64,000 nt of DNA from CAYMLL01 sp964390645 (GCA_964390645.1 CAYMLL010000004.1:9294-73293), one strand, 5' to 3'; numbered from the stretch's first letter, positions 1 to 9,411 are shown. Notes: generated by a model not told the origin, from the letters alone. Program-made: numbers and translations.

Positions 1-161
1 ACCCCGACGCTCGCGTCATCCTCGCATCCGGACGTCTGCCCGAGGAGATCCCCGCGAACGTCCTCGAAGCGGCACACGGTCACCTCCTGAAGCCCTTCAA
101 GCTCGACGACCTCGCGGCACTTCTGGAAATCGAGGTGCGCGCCGTGACGACGGGCTCCTAA
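1..161 (+). CDS. Response-regulator receiver domain, C-terminal fragment (5' end outside window)
   Basis: The reading frame enters the window open (first full codon at position 3) and ends at TAA 159-161, giving about 52 residues. The peptide has the end of a CheY-like receiver: a beta4-like VILASG strand, a helix, then HLLKPFKLDDLAALL, where KPF is the conserved Lys-Pro of beta5 that contacts the phosphorylated aspartate in this family. It ends shortly after helix alpha5, so the protein terminates in a receiver domain. It could be a single-domain regulator or the tail of a hybrid histidine kinase; the upstream part that would decide this is missing. A short GC-rich hairpin with TTTT follows the stop at once. 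Confidence 0.75.
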   Translation, partial: PDARVILASGRLPEEIPANVLEAAHGHLLKPFKLDDLAALLEIEVRAVTTGS

Positions 162-162
162 T

Positions 163-179
163 CCGGGTTGCCCGGTTTT
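163..179 (+). terminator. Weak intrinsic terminator after the receiver gene
   Basis: Directly after the TAA there is a five-base-pair stem (CCGGG / CCCGG) with a TTG loop, followed by TTTT. Position and shape fit a Rho-independent terminator, but the stem is short and the T tract has only four bases, so the call is tentative. The rest of 180-405 shows no gene or repeat. Confidence 0.35.
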
Positions 180-405
180 CCGCGAAGGCCGGGAGCGCGA
201 AGATCGCCGGGATCCGGAGGCGACGACGACGCCATACGGAAGGCGCGTCGGGGAGGAGGTCGGTAATTCTCCCGGTACGCGAAGGGTCGGACAGGAAGTT
301 CGCCGGACCCGGCCAGCTCTCGGGGGAGGGGTCGAAGCGTACTGCGACCGGCGCGACAGCCCACACGGCCTGGTGAGGCCCTCCCGAAGATGGCGCAGCG
401 CGAGA

Positions 406-957
406 CTAGGGTGACCGGATGGTCAGCATCTCTGCACCACAAGTCTCACAGAAGAAGGTGCCCTTCTTGATCGTCCCACAGTCCGTCACGTAACACTCGG
501 TCGGCTGGTGAATCGACTCGTCGGACTCCCGTGCGAAGAGCATGCGAAGATGATCGAAGGTACGCTCACACTCGCAGCCCTGACAGTGAACACGCACACC
601 ACCGACCAGCGCCGGGTCCTCGAGCGTCGCCGCCTTCCCGAAAGATCCGGCAGCCACCGCGGCGAATGGATCCGCTGCGCCCGACGCGGAGGGATCCGCT
701 GCGCCCGACGCTGCCTTGAGGCTCCCGATCAATCGCTGCAAGCCCGTGACGTAGTCGTTCATCTTCTGATTGAACTGGATCTGCTTCTGCCGAAGGGTCG
801 CGATGTTCGTCTCGAGCTTCCGGGCCTGCTGCTGGCGAAGCTGATCGGTGACGGACTTCGGAATCGACCGTGCACGCAGGAGATCGGGGTCGTTGAGCTC
901 GTGAAGGAAGTCCGCGCTGTTGTCGCTGATCTCCTGGAAGAGAATACGTTTGGCCAT
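406..957 (-). CDS. Hypothetical protein with coiled-coil N-half and C-terminal Cys-rich zinc ribbon
   Basis: A 183-residue soluble protein with no signal peptide. Residues 35-80 are rich in Gln, Lys and Leu and look helical or coiled coil. Residues 84-100 hold a duplicated ASGAADP segment encoded by a 20 bp direct repeat (about 667-711). The C-terminal third has Cys at 125, 128, 130, 155, 160, 170 and 173, arranged as CxxCxC, CxxxxC and CxxC, which fits one or two zinc-binding ribbons. I do not recognise a named family. It is transcribed divergently from the DDTL-repeat gene, with about 440 bp of shared upstream DNA. Zinc ribbons of this size often bind nucleic acid or protein, but the function here is unknown. 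Confidence 0.75.
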   Translation of the reverse strand: MAKRILFQEISDNSADFLHELNDPDLLRARSIPKSVTDQLRQQQARKLETNIATLRQKQIQFNQKMNDYVTGLQRLIGSLKAASGAADPSASGAADPFAAVAAGSFGKAATLEDPALVGGVRVHCQGCECERTFDHLRMLFARESDESIHQPTECYVTDCGTIKKGTFFCETCGAEMLTIRSP

Positions 958-1400
958 GAATCAAGCTCACGAATTCAGGAACCGGTGAAGAGCAGGAAAG
1001 AGACGAGAACCGGAGAACCGGGCCGCGACCTCGCCGGAGCGAGCGATCGCAGGCAAGAGTCCCTGGCGCAACTGACGAGCCGGACAGGCTCGATCTCGAC
1101 GGACGTCGCCGGTCCGCGGTCTCGCGAACGGCTCCGGTAGAGGGACTGTGCGGAAAAGGTACTGCGCGCGCAGCCACGCGAGCAGCGACCTGCGGGCGGC
1201 CTGATCGCGGCCGTCGTCCGGCGACACTGTCCATGTTCTTGACGACGAGTACGGAGAACCACGCACCAGTGCGGTCACTGTGACAAATGCCCGTGACTGT
1301 GATAAACCTGGATGGAGTCGAAGCGCCAGGCGCTCCGATCGAATCCGCCCGGCCACGCGTTGCCACCGGGCTCGGACGACGCTGCTCGCCAGGAGATGAA
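958..1400. other. Divergent intergenic region
   Basis: Upstream DNA shared by the zinc-ribbon gene (-) and the DDTL-repeat gene (+). Long open frames cross it, but their Arg/Ser/Pro-rich composition is what high-GC noncoding DNA produces. The only clear structure is a direct repeat of CTGTGACAAA / CTGTGATAAA near 1278-1306. Good Shine-Dalgarno spacing for the plus gene (AGGAG at 1391-1395) places its start at 1401. Confidence 0.5.
1276..1306. promoter_or_regulatory. Direct repeat, possible operator half-sites
   Basis: Two copies of a 12-base motif (CACTGTGACAAA and GACTGTGATAAA), differing at two positions, lie 19 bp apart centre to centre in the divergent promoter region. That is just under two helical turns, so one protein could bind both on nearly the same DNA face. 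No regulator is identified. The call rests only on the repetition and the location. Confidence 0.3.
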
Positions 1401-2204
1401 ATGTCGTTCTCACTCGCTGAATACATCTGTCGACAGGCCCTCCCTTCGCGCAAGGGCAACGGGGCGGACCCGTCCCAATCCGGGACCGATGTCGCGCCGG
1501 ACGACACCCTCGCGGACGACACCCTCGCGGACGACACCCTCGAGGACGACACCCTCGCGGACGACACCCTCGCGGATGACACCCTCGCGGATGACACCCT
1601 CGAGGACGACACCCTCGTCACCCTCGTCGAAGATCAGGACCGAAGCACGACGCTGCACACGCTGAGCGCTCAACTCGACGGGCTGCGCGCGGAATGGGAC
1701 GTCCTGACGGCCTGCGTGAGCGAGCTTCGCACGCTCCTCTCGCCCGCCGACTTCAACGAGGCTCTGGTCGCCTGCGGTCTCGACTCACTGCCTGGTTGCG
1801 CAACCGTGGGGAACCCGAATCCCCAGACCGACGCCCCTTCGGGGAACGCCGATCCCACCGGGTGTGATGTTCTCGACGGGCTCGAGAATGCCGACGAGCT
1901 GACCGTCAATCGGCGTCTCGTCGAAGTGCTCGCGATGATCAAGAAGAACCTCGAGTCCAGCTCGCATCCCGACGTATCGAACGTCGCGGTCCCGGCCGAC
2001 CTGACGACGGCGATCGCCCGCCAGGTAGCCGACGAAATCCGGGAGTCGCTCCATGAGAATGGCTACCGCTGCGAGACGACCCGGGGCAAGAACGGGGCGG
2101 TGGAGTCCTCCTACTGGACGAACGTGGACGGACAAGGCCCGCAACGCCGCATCCCGCTCGACGACGTCGAGGCCGTGATCGACGAGCTGACCGGAAACGC
2201 CTAG
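1401..2204 (+). CDS. Acidic DDTL-pentapeptide-repeat protein, unknown function
   Basis: A 267-residue protein with no signal peptide. ATG 1401 is chosen over upstream codons because AGGAG lies five bases ahead of it and because the upstream frame has random composition. Residues about 33-72 are eight tandem pentapeptides of form (A/E/P)DDTL, a strongly acidic segment. Next comes a helical stretch (ST-x-HTLSAQLDGLRAEW) that could be a coiled coil, a linker rich in Asn, Pro and Asp, and a C-terminal region with ADEIRESLHENGYRC and DDVEAVIDEL. The next gene on the same strand is a response regulator 172 bp downstream. I recognise no family. The array is likely to vary in copy number between strains (inference). 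Confidence 0.7.
   Translation: MSFSLAEYICRQALPSRKGNGADPSQSGTDVAPDDTLADDTLADDTLEDDTLADDTLADDTLADDTLEDDTLVTLVEDQDRSTTLHTLSAQLDGLRAEWDVLTACVSELRTLLSPADFNEALVACGLDSLPGCATVGNPNPQTDAPSGNADPTGCDVLDGLENADELTVNRRLVEVLAMIKKNLESSSHPDVSNVAVPADLTTAIARQVADEIRESLHENGYRCETTRGKNGAVESSYWTNVDGQGPQRRIPLDDVEAVIDELTGNA
1497..1616 (+). repeat. Tandem 15-bp repeat, 8 units, inside the DDTL gene
   Basis: Eight in-frame 15-bp units built on GACGACACCCTCGCG encode (A/E/P)DDTL. Units differ only by GCG/GAG at the last codon and GAC/GAT synonymous changes, so the array is nearly perfect at DNA level. That implies recent expansion by slippage. Because the unit is a multiple of three, gain or loss of units keeps the frame. 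Confidence 0.95.
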
Positions 2205-2376
2205 AAGGCGGTTGAGGACGTGCTTCGGATGCGATCGCGAGCCACCGAGTCCGAGATGGAGACGCCAGAACCCCGGCAACGCGGTGCATCGTCAAGCTCC
2301 GCCTCCGAGGAGCTCGACCGGGATGACCGCTCTCACGCCGAATTGACCGCGTCAACCGGCTGCCAGGAGGCCGAGC

Positions 2377-3519
2377 ATGCGCCAGCCTCCGGGTGAGCTC
2401 CCGACCAGTCCGAGCCAGCCGCACATCCTCGTCGTAGACGACGAGGTCTTCATCCGCAACGCGCTCAAGCTCTACTTCGAAACAAACGACTATCGCGTCT
2501 CCACCGCCGGCGACGGCAACGAGGCGCTCGAGGTCTTTTCGGACGCGACGGAGACGATCGATGTCGCGATCCTGGATCTCGTCATGCCCGGCCAGCACGG
2601 ATTCGATGTTCTGCGTCGACTCCGATACCTCGATCCTTCCGTCGAGATCATCATCGCCACCGGCTGCGGCAGCATGAACAACGCCGTCGACGCCCTTCGC
2701 TACGGCGCGTTCGACTTCATCACGAAGCCCATTCTCGACTTCGACGAGGATCTCCTCAAGACCGTGGAGAAGGCGCTCGAGGCACGCCGCTCGAAGCTCC
2801 GGAGCGAAGCCGATCCGATCGACCCCGGTGCGTCACTCTGCGAGACGGACTCACCGGCACCGGAGTGCGGCGAGCCGAGCCTCCTGGGCTGGCTCTCGGT
2901 CTACGAGCAGATGAACCGCCTGGTCTCGGAGCACGGCTCTCACCCCCTCGACGACGGTGCTCTGGATCCTCGAACGCTCGACGCGCTCCGGGATCTGCTG
3001 CACGACGGATTCGGTGCGGACGCCGCGATGATCATCCGGCCGGACGAAGACCACGGCTGGGAGTGTGAACGCTCCTGGGGCTTCGCTTCGCCGCCGCGCG
3101 CCTGCGATCTCTGGCAAAGACCGCCCGACGAGTCCCTCGGCCCGGACGGCCAGGGTGCTCCGAGGCTCGATGAGTCGGTCTGGGACTTGACGGAGCGACC
3201 GATGAACGCGAGGTTCCGCGCCAAGTGGGCGAACGTGCTGACCACACCTTTCCACGGGGTCTCGTCCGAGCCACGACTGCTCCTCCTGTTCTATCGAGAC
3301 CCGGGCTCGCTGCGACCGGAATCGAGCCCGCTGCCGCTGCTGACAACGGTACTCTCGTGGCTCCACCGGCAGGCAGAGTCGGCAAGCCCCGGGAACGGTA
3401 CGGGCCCCCCGATCGGTGGGCCCGAGGCGACGACGGACAGGTCGCCAGGGCCCCACTGCGGACTGATCGCCGCCGCGGAGGCCCGGCACGCGACGTCCCC
3501 GGAGACCTCTCCTGCTTGA
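2377..3519 (+). CDS. Response regulator with receiver domain and divergent GAF-like C-terminal region
   Basis: A 380-residue cytoplasmic protein. An AGGAGG motif lies seven bases before ATG 2377. Residues 15-135 form a CheY-like receiver: acidic pair D21-D22, phosphoacceptor D67 in ILDLVMPG, T95 in IIIAT, and K117 in FITKP. After a linker, residues about 165-335 (LGWLSVYEQMNRLV, FGADAAMII, LLLLFYRD) resemble a GAF-type sensor fold, though I cannot place a ligand site. There is no DNA-binding HTH or enzymatic GGDEF/EAL/HD signature, so output is probably by protein contact. No histidine kinase is adjacent. A promoter-like element begins at the end of this gene (3516), so the next gene is probably transcribed independently. 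Confidence 0.85.
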   Translation: MRQPPGELPTSPSQPHILVVDDEVFIRNALKLYFETNDYRVSTAGDGNEALEVFSDATETIDVAILDLVMPGQHGFDVLRRLRYLDPSVEIIIATGCGSMNNAVDALRYGAFDFITKPILDFDEDLLKTVEKALEARRSKLRSEADPIDPGASLCETDSPAPECGEPSLLGWLSVYEQMNRLVSEHGSHPLDDGALDPRTLDALRDLLHDGFGADAAMIIRPDEDHGWECERSWGFASPPRACDLWQRPPDESLGPDGQGAPRLDESVWDLTERPMNARFRAKWANVLTTPFHGVSSEPRLLLLFYRDPGSLRPESSPLPLLTTVLSWLHRQAESASPGNGTGPPIGGPEATTDRSPGPHCGLIAAAEARHATSPETSPA

Positions 3520-3544
3520 CGGTCCCCTGACGGGATCCTATAAG
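3516..3544 (+). promoter_or_regulatory. Sigma70-type promoter for the giant PQQ/TPR gene
   Basis: TTGACG (3516-3521) and TATAAG (3539-3544) are separated by 17 bp, close to the consensus -35/-10 pair with ideal spacing. The -35 box overlaps the stop codon of the preceding response-regulator gene. The next good start codon is ATG 3660, leaving a leader of about 110 nt. This is among the best promoter matches in the window. Confidence 0.6.
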
Positions 3545-3659
3545 AACAGACAGTCGGAAAGCTCTCTCGCGTGTCACCGGGGCGCAACCTTTGACCCCCT
3601 CCGATCGCCGCTTCCCAGGATTCGTGAAGGAGCACTGTGAAGCGAAAGGGACCGAGCCG

Positions 3660-6600
3660 ATGAAATCGTCCGCCCCGAAATCCGGTCTCGGCGCGCTCCG
3701 CGTCGCCGCTTCGGTCGTGATCGGGGCCCTCGTTCTGGCGGCGGTCCTGCTCGGGCGAGCGACCCCCGCAGCGGCGCAGAACGACGGAGGCACGGGCCTC
3801 TTCCCACCGACGACACAGGACCTGCAGACGCTCTGGAGCGAGATCGACACGGGGTCCCGGGCAGGCGACTGGGACGGTGTTGTCGAGAAGCTCGAGGAGA
3901 TGGTGACGACATTCGACCTCGCACCGGGATCCGACCCGGGGAAGCCGGTCGTCAACTCGGTCGTGTCGAACGACGCCGGCGTGTCGCTGGGCATCCGCGC
4001 GCTCCTTTCTCGATACGTCCGGCGTCTACCGAAGCCGTACGCCGACCGGTTTCTCGGTCGGGTCGACACGTTGATTGCACGCGGCTGGAATCAGGTCGCC
4101 GACGAGCCCTTCGCATCGGCGCGACGACGGCTCAGACACGAGATCCTCCGCGACCACCCGGGCTCCGAGTTTCTCGTGGAGGCGCTCGAGGAGGAGATCG
4201 ACGATCGCCTCCTCAGCGCCGACTGGCGGCACGCCCGACGAGCCGTCGAGCGCCGATTCGACCTCGACCGTTCCGGACGCGCCCCGTTGACGCTCGAGGA
4301 CCGGCTACGATCACTGGCGATTCTACTGCAGGTGGATCAGGCTCTCGGAGACGAGAAGGCGTGGAAGGCGCACCAGGATGCGCTGGCGAAGGCGGCCGAG
4401 GAGGTTCCCCCCGAAGGCGTGGAGGAAGCACCCGCTGCCGGGAGCGAACCGGACTCGAGAAACGGCGCTGCGTCGCAGGAAAAGGTGGTCTCCACCGAGA
4501 TCCAGCGCCTGGTGGAGCGCGCGCTGGGGTCATCCTTCGAGGCACTGATCCCCGAGCCGGAGCCGGCTGCCGAGCGCGCCGTCCTCAATCGCGAGAGCGG
4601 TACGGTCAGCCCCTTTCTCGATCCCGGGCAATACGCACGCGCGTTCGCGCAGGCCTCGAGCGACGGCCTGTCAAGCTCGACCGACTTTCGCCTCGGCACG
4701 GCGATCTGGCGACGCCAGGCCGGCGACCAGGACCTGCGACGCTTCATCGAGACCCGGCGCGAGGAGCGCGATGGCGTCGTGACTCGCTCTCTCGATGTGC
4801 CGATCCCTTTCCACGCCAGCGTCTCGGCCGGCCGCATCGTGATGCAGCACGACCGACAGGTGATCGCGTTTGATCTGGTGGGCAGCCGGCAGGACTGGCT
4901 GGTCCAGCTTGCCTCGAGCAGCGGCTCCTACAGCGTGCCGCGAACGCCGCTGTGTGTCAGCGGACGCTGCCTCGTGACGCAAGGAAACGAGATCGTCGCC
5001 ATCGACATCGAGAATGGCGAGTGGATCTGGTCGCGCTTCGTCGAGTACTTCCTGAGCGACGCGACGCTGCGCGTCGTCACCGACAGCTCTCGCGATCCGG
5101 CCTCAGAGCGCCCGGATGACTTGCCACCGAGAGCTCCGACGGTCGGCCCGGGTGCGATCCACGAGTCGGACGTGATCCTCCCGGTTCATGTTCGGTCCGG
5201 GAAGCAGATCCTCTGCTATCTGGTGCGGATCGACCTCGAAGGCAACGCGGTCTGGACGACCTTCGTCGGCAGCACCGCGAACACCGGCTACCTGGGGCTC
5301 GGCGCCAGCCCCTCGCCACCACGCATCGTCGACGACCGACTCATCCACCTGACCAATCTCGGCTTCCTCGTCAGCGTCGACCCGGTCGACGGCGTCATCC
5401 AGTGGATCAAGGAGCACGAGACACTCTCGTCTCGCGGTCAGCTCGAGTCCATCCGGGACGAGAACCGCTGGCAGCCGAATCCGCTGGTGCGGCTCGACGA
5501 CGAACACCTGCTCGTCGCTCCCCAGCAGTCGACTCGCCTCCTCGCCGTCCGCGTCGATTCCGGAGCGACGACCTGGCATTGCCGGCGCGAGGAGCACTCG
5601 ACGCTGATCGGCCACGATGACCGGCATTGCTTCGTCGCGGGATCAAGACTCAGCGCAATCGCGTTGAAGGGTCCTGATCGCGGCAAGGCTGTCTGGAGCC
5701 GCTCCCTGGGCGACGACGTGCCACAGGGCCGCGCTCTCCTCGTGCCGGGACGTATCCTGGTCAGCTCACGCGACGCCCTCGTTCAACTCGACCCGTCGAC
5801 CGGCAGGACCCTCGCCCGTCATCTCTGGGATTTCCCCGGCGCCGGCGGCAACCTGGTGCTGCTCGACGGACGCGTCGCCGTGATCCACCCCGGTGGATTC
5901 ATCCTCTACGAGACCTTCGACGTGTCGAGGCAGCGTATCGAGAGATCGCCGAAGAAAGATGCCACCTACTGGCTCGAGCTCGCACGTCTTCGACTGCGCT
6001 CCGACGACGTCGCCGGAGGGCTCGCGGCTCTCGAGGAGTGGTCCTCGGGCAAGCCGACCCCTCCGCAACCGAACTCTCCGCTCGACCGTCTGCACATGAG
6101 TGTCTCGGACGTCCTCGAGATGGTCGCACGCAACTCGGATCCGAACTCCGCTCGCCGTATCCTCAAGTTCCGTCTGAAAATCGAAAGCGAGCCGACACGA
6201 CGCGTCAACGCCGCCATCGAGCTCGGCCTCTTCCTCGAGTCCCTGTCCGGAAGTGACGTCGAGCCCGATCTCGGCGCTGCCGTCGCGGCCTACCACCAGG
6301 CGCTCGAGTTCGACATCGAGCGCGCCACGTCCGTGTTCGGGACGCGCGACGGCCGAGCGATCTTCTCGCCGCAACCCGGCGCGACGATGGAGAAGGCGCT
6401 GAGATTCGTCGACGGGTTCTTCCCCATCGACGCCGAGTCCTTCGTGCGCCATCGGATCCGCGCCGCGCGCCACCGCGCGCGCGACGCGAACGACGGAGAC
6501 GCCTGCGGAGCGGTCGAAGAGCGCGCCGCGGCCGCTCTCAGTGAAGCGCGAACGCGCGGCACTCTGCACGCCTTCGGACAGATGCTGCGTCGCTACCCTT

Positions 6601-9302
6601 TCACGCGCGCGGCGGCGCTGGCCTACGCCGATCTCTCGGCAGCCTACCTCGATCACGGCAACACGCTACAGGCCGCACGCGCTCTGCTGAAGCGTCGTCG
6701 CGACTTTCCCGATATCCCCGACAACCTGCGCTACTCGTTGCTCGCGGCTCAGCTGCTCTACCGGGGCGGCAAGCGTGCAGAGGCGAAGAGCCTCTATGGC
6801 GACCTCCTCGCGACGCACAAGGAGTCGGTCGTCAACGACGTTCCAGGTATCGAGCCGGGTGAGCCCGTCGGCCAGTACATCGAACGGCGACTGAAGGATC
6901 CGGGGCTCGCCGAGGTCGAGGGCGAAGATATCGAGAAGCTGCGAACGCCCCTGGAGATGATCTGGCGTGCCCCGGCAGACCTCGAGAGCGCGGATGAGAA
7001 ACGATTCCTGCGTCCCACGGGCTCGGTCCCCACAAGTGCGATGAACTGCTTCTTCACGCAGACGAGCCGGTCGATCCAGTGCCGTGAGCTGGCAACGGGA
7101 ATTCCCCGATACACGGTGAACCTGACGATGATACCCGGCTTCCATGTCGACGAGCCCCGCTACAGCCGGCGGTTCGTCCGCAGCGGCATCCGCCAGATCC
7201 GGGGACGATTCGTCGGCGAATTGCTCGTCCTCCACGATCACAAGAACATCTTCGCGGTCGATCACGCGAGCCGGAAGGTACGCTGGAACGTCCCCTTCGA
7301 GGACTCGAGACCGGCCGGCGCACGCCGCAACGTGAAACCGGGAGCACGCCTCGACCCCTCCCGCGCGATTCCCGCGCTGAGCGAGCAGCTGAGGGGCGTC
7401 CGTGTTACCGATCGACACATCTTCGCGACAACCAGCCGGCGGAGACTTCTGTGCTTCGACCTCGGCGGTCGCCAGCTCTGGGAACGAGAGCTGGAGTTCG
7501 ATCCCTCGACGCCCCCGCCGATCACGAGCGATGGCGAGGTCTTTGTCATCTCCCAGCTGACGACGCGCTACCATGGGTTCACGGTCCAGCGCGGCAGCCC
7601 GTCCGGGAAGGTCTTCGATGTCAAGCGCGACCGACGCTTCGCACGCCGCATCGACGACCCGATCGAGCTCGACGGCGGTCACGTGCTCATGCCGTTGTCG
7701 ACGGAGGTGCAGCTGATCCACCTGCCGACGCGCAGGGTCGTGTGGACCTTCTCACGTTCGCCCGCGACGATCGAGAGAGTCTTCCACTCCAGGCAGGCGC
7801 CGGGCGAGGTCATGATCGTGACCCAGGAGGCGGGCAAGTGGGCACTCGTCGGCGTACGTATCGCAGGGGGTGAAGAGGACTGGCGCTACGAGAATTTCTC
7901 CGCCGGTGCGCGACAGTTCTGGGTCCAGCGGGACGGCGATCAGCTCTTCGTACTGCACGGGGGCAACCAGCTGGAGATGGTCGGCCTCGAGACACGGCGC
8001 ATCCCCGGACAGATCCACTCGAATGTGGCAACGCTCTGGCCGCATCGAGACATCCGGCTCGGCAATTTCTTCAGCCGACCGTCACGTCCGGAAATTCACG
8101 TCGGCGAAAACGCGCTGTTCTTCCCCGAGCCGAGCCCGATGATCAGCGTCTTCGACAGGGTCAAGGGCACGATCCTGAACTCACCAAGCAACCCGCTGAG
8201 CACCTTTCTCGTCGAGAAGAGGTCCTACCGCACCGCGGTCGTCGGCCGCCGACTCGTCGTGCTGACGGACGGTGGGGACTGCGCCTTCCGTGGAGCGTCG
8301 TCGCATGTGATCGACGACAGCCTCGAACGCCGCATGACCCTGGTCGAGAAGCACGTCGTTGACCGCGCCGACGTCGGCACGATCGTGGAGCTCGCCCTCT
8401 CGTACTTCCGCGCCGGGGACTTCAAGACGGCGACCGGGATGTTGGACCGAGCACTGCGCTCCGAGGAATTGCTCTCAACCGCGCTACCGGAAGAAATCGA
8501 CGGACTCGCGTTTCTGCTCGAGGGACTCCATCAGGAGGCGATGAAGACCGTATCCTCGGCGGAAATCACTGCACGTTTTCTCGTGGATCCGCCGACGGTC
8601 GACGGACAGCTCGATGACTCCTGGTCCTACGCGCACCGTACCCTCGTCACCGGGCCGCGCAACCTCAATCTCATACCGGCGCCCGGTAGACGACGCCAGT
8701 GGGAAGGTGAGGAGGATCTCTCGGCCGTACTCTACACAGGGTGGGACGAGGGCTACTTCTACTTCGCCCTCGATGTCGACGACGACGTCCTGCGCGCGTT
8801 CGACCGTGACGCCGAGTACTGGCGTGGTGACTGTCTGCTGATCGGTCTCGACCCGAACGGCGACGGCGGCTATCAGCAAGGCAGCGACGATCAGCTGATG
8901 ACACTCGCCCTGACGATACCCAAGCGAAAGAAAGGCGCGAAGAACCCGGACGATGACGACCGGCCGGAGAATGGCGACGATGACGACGATGATGACGACG
9001 ACGACGACGGCGCCCGTCGTCCGGAGGGACAGTTCTCCGTGAAGAAAAAGGACGACAACAGCGGAGCGATCTACGAGGTCGCGTTCCCGTGGACCTCCTT
9101 TCCCCGCTTCAGCGATGGCCCGCCTCCCGAACGAGGCTTCGGGTTCGGACTCAGCCTCCTGCTCACCGACGACGACAGCGGCCGCGGCGCGACGAAGACC
9201 CTCAGCATCAACCCCTGTCACCTGATCCCTCGCAAGCAGCGCAACTTCTACATCTGGCGTCACATGATCCCGGAGTTCTTTCCGCGCATCCGACTGCGTT
9301 AG
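3660..9302 (+). CDS. Giant exported protein: two PQQ-like propellers, TPR region, CBM9-like C-terminus
   Basis: An 1,880-residue protein from ATG 3660, preceded by a purine-rich AAAGGGA. The in-frame TTG at 3591 would put 23 residues ahead of the signal peptide and was not used. Residues 1-40 are a signal peptide ending TPAAAQN. Residues about 375-745 carry blade repeats of PQQ/BamB type (VIAFDLVGSRQDWLVQL, VDPVDGVIQWI, LDPSTGRTLARHLW). Residues about 755-1080 are helical TPR-like repeats, and 1115-1550 a second propeller. Residues about 1635-1880 resemble a family-9 carbohydrate-binding module (VDGQLDDSW, LYTGWDEGYFYFALDV), split by an Asp-rich tract at about 1764-1784. It probably acts at the cell surface or periplasm as a scaffold or binding protein; no catalytic residues were identified. 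It precedes the lipoprotein and Mla genes. Confidence 0.85.
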   Translation: MKSSAPKSGLGALRVAASVVIGALVLAAVLLGRATPAAAQNDGGTGLFPPTTQDLQTLWSEIDTGSRAGDWDGVVEKLEEMVTTFDLAPGSDPGKPVVNSVVSNDAGVSLGIRALLSRYVRRLPKPYADRFLGRVDTLIARGWNQVADEPFASARRRLRHEILRDHPGSEFLVEALEEEIDDRLLSADWRHARRAVERRFDLDRSGRAPLTLEDRLRSLAILLQVDQALGDEKAWKAHQDALAKAAEEVPPEGVEEAPAAGSEPDSRNGAASQEKVVSTEIQRLVERALGSSFEALIPEPEPAAERAVLNRESGTVSPFLDPGQYARAFAQASSDGLSSSTDFRLGTAIWRRQAGDQDLRRFIETRREERDGVVTRSLDVPIPFHASVSAGRIVMQHDRQVIAFDLVGSRQDWLVQLASSSGSYSVPRTPLCVSGRCLVTQGNEIVAIDIENGEWIWSRFVEYFLSDATLRVVTDSSRDPASERPDDLPPRAPTVGPGAIHESDVILPVHVRSGKQILCYLVRIDLEGNAVWTTFVGSTANTGYLGLGASPSPPRIVDDRLIHLTNLGFLVSVDPVDGVIQWIKEHETLSSRGQLESIRDENRWQPNPLVRLDDEHLLVAPQQSTRLLAVRVDSGATTWHCRREEHSTLIGHDDRHCFVAGSRLSAIALKGPDRGKAVWSRSLGDDVPQGRALLVPGRILVSSRDALVQLDPSTGRTLARHLWDFPGAGGNLVLLDGRVAVIHPGGFILYETFDVSRQRIERSPKKDATYWLELARLRLRSDDVAGGLAALEEWSSGKPTPPQPNSPLDRLHMSVSDVLEMVARNSDPNSARRILKFRLKIESEPTRRVNAAIELGLFLESLSGSDVEPDLGAAVAAYHQALEFDIERATSVFGTRDGRAIFSPQPGATMEKALRFVDGFFPIDAESFVRHRIRAARHRARDANDGDACGAVEERAAAALSEARTRGTLHAFGQMLRRYPFTRAAALAYADLSAAYLDHGNTLQAARALLKRRRDFPDIPDNLRYSLLAAQLLYRGGKRAEAKSLYGDLLATHKESVVNDVPGIEPGEPVGQYIERRLKDPGLAEVEGEDIEKLRTPLEMIWRAPADLESADEKRFLRPTGSVPTSAMNCFFTQTSRSIQCRELATGIPRYTVNLTMIPGFHVDEPRYSRRFVRSGIRQIRGRFVGELLVLHDHKNIFAVDHASRKVRWNVPFEDSRPAGARRNVKPGARLDPSRAIPALSEQLRGVRVTDRHIFATTSRRRLLCFDLGGRQLWERELEFDPSTPPPITSDGEVFVISQLTTRYHGFTVQRGSPSGKVFDVKRDRRFARRIDDPIELDGGHVLMPLSTEVQLIHLPTRRVVWTFSRSPATIERVFHSRQAPGEVMIVTQEAGKWALVGVRIAGGEEDWRYENFSAGARQFWVQRDGDQLFVLHGGNQLEMVGLETRRIPGQIHSNVATLWPHRDIRLGNFFSRPSRPEIHVGENALFFPEPSPMISVFDRVKGTILNSPSNPLSTFLVEKRSYRTAVVGRRLVVLTDGGDCAFRGASSHVIDDSLERRMTLVEKHVVDRADVGTIVELALSYFRAGDFKTATGMLDRALRSEELLSTALPEEIDGLAFLLEGLHQEAMKTVSSAEITARFLVDPPTVDGQLDDSWSYAHRTLVTGPRNLNLIPAPGRRRQWEGEEDLSAVLYTGWDEGYFYFALDVDDDVLRAFDRDAEYWRGDCLLIGLDPNGDGGYQQGSDDQLMTLALTIPKRKKGAKNPDDDDRPENGDDDDDDDDDDDGARRPEGQFSVKKKDDNSGAIYEVAFPWTSFPRFSDGPPPERGFGFGLSLLLTDDDSGRGATKTLSINPCHLIPRKQRNFYIWRHMIPEFFPRIRLR

Positions 9303-9335
9303 CCGTCGGCGGACGTTCGACGCCCAAACAATCGC

Positions 9336-9363
9336 TTGACAATCCTCGCCGATCCGGTAACCT
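9336..9363 (+). promoter_or_regulatory. Candidate promoter ahead of lipoprotein/Mla operon
   Basis: A perfect -35 box TTGACA (9336-9341) is followed after 16 bp by TAACCT, an acceptable -10. It lies in the only gap between the giant gene (stop 9302) and the lipoprotein gene, so it could drive the lipoprotein and the following Mla-type genes as one transcript. Confidence 0.45.
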
Positions 9364-9411
9364 CCGTCTGCGAAAGGCCTTACACGCAGAGCCAGGGAGG
9401 GTACCATCGCG

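Noticed and set aside
3591..3659. TTG 3591 as the start of the giant PQQ/TPR protein
   Set aside because: It would place 23 residues before the signal peptide. ATG 3660 gives a standard signal and has a purine-rich site upstream.
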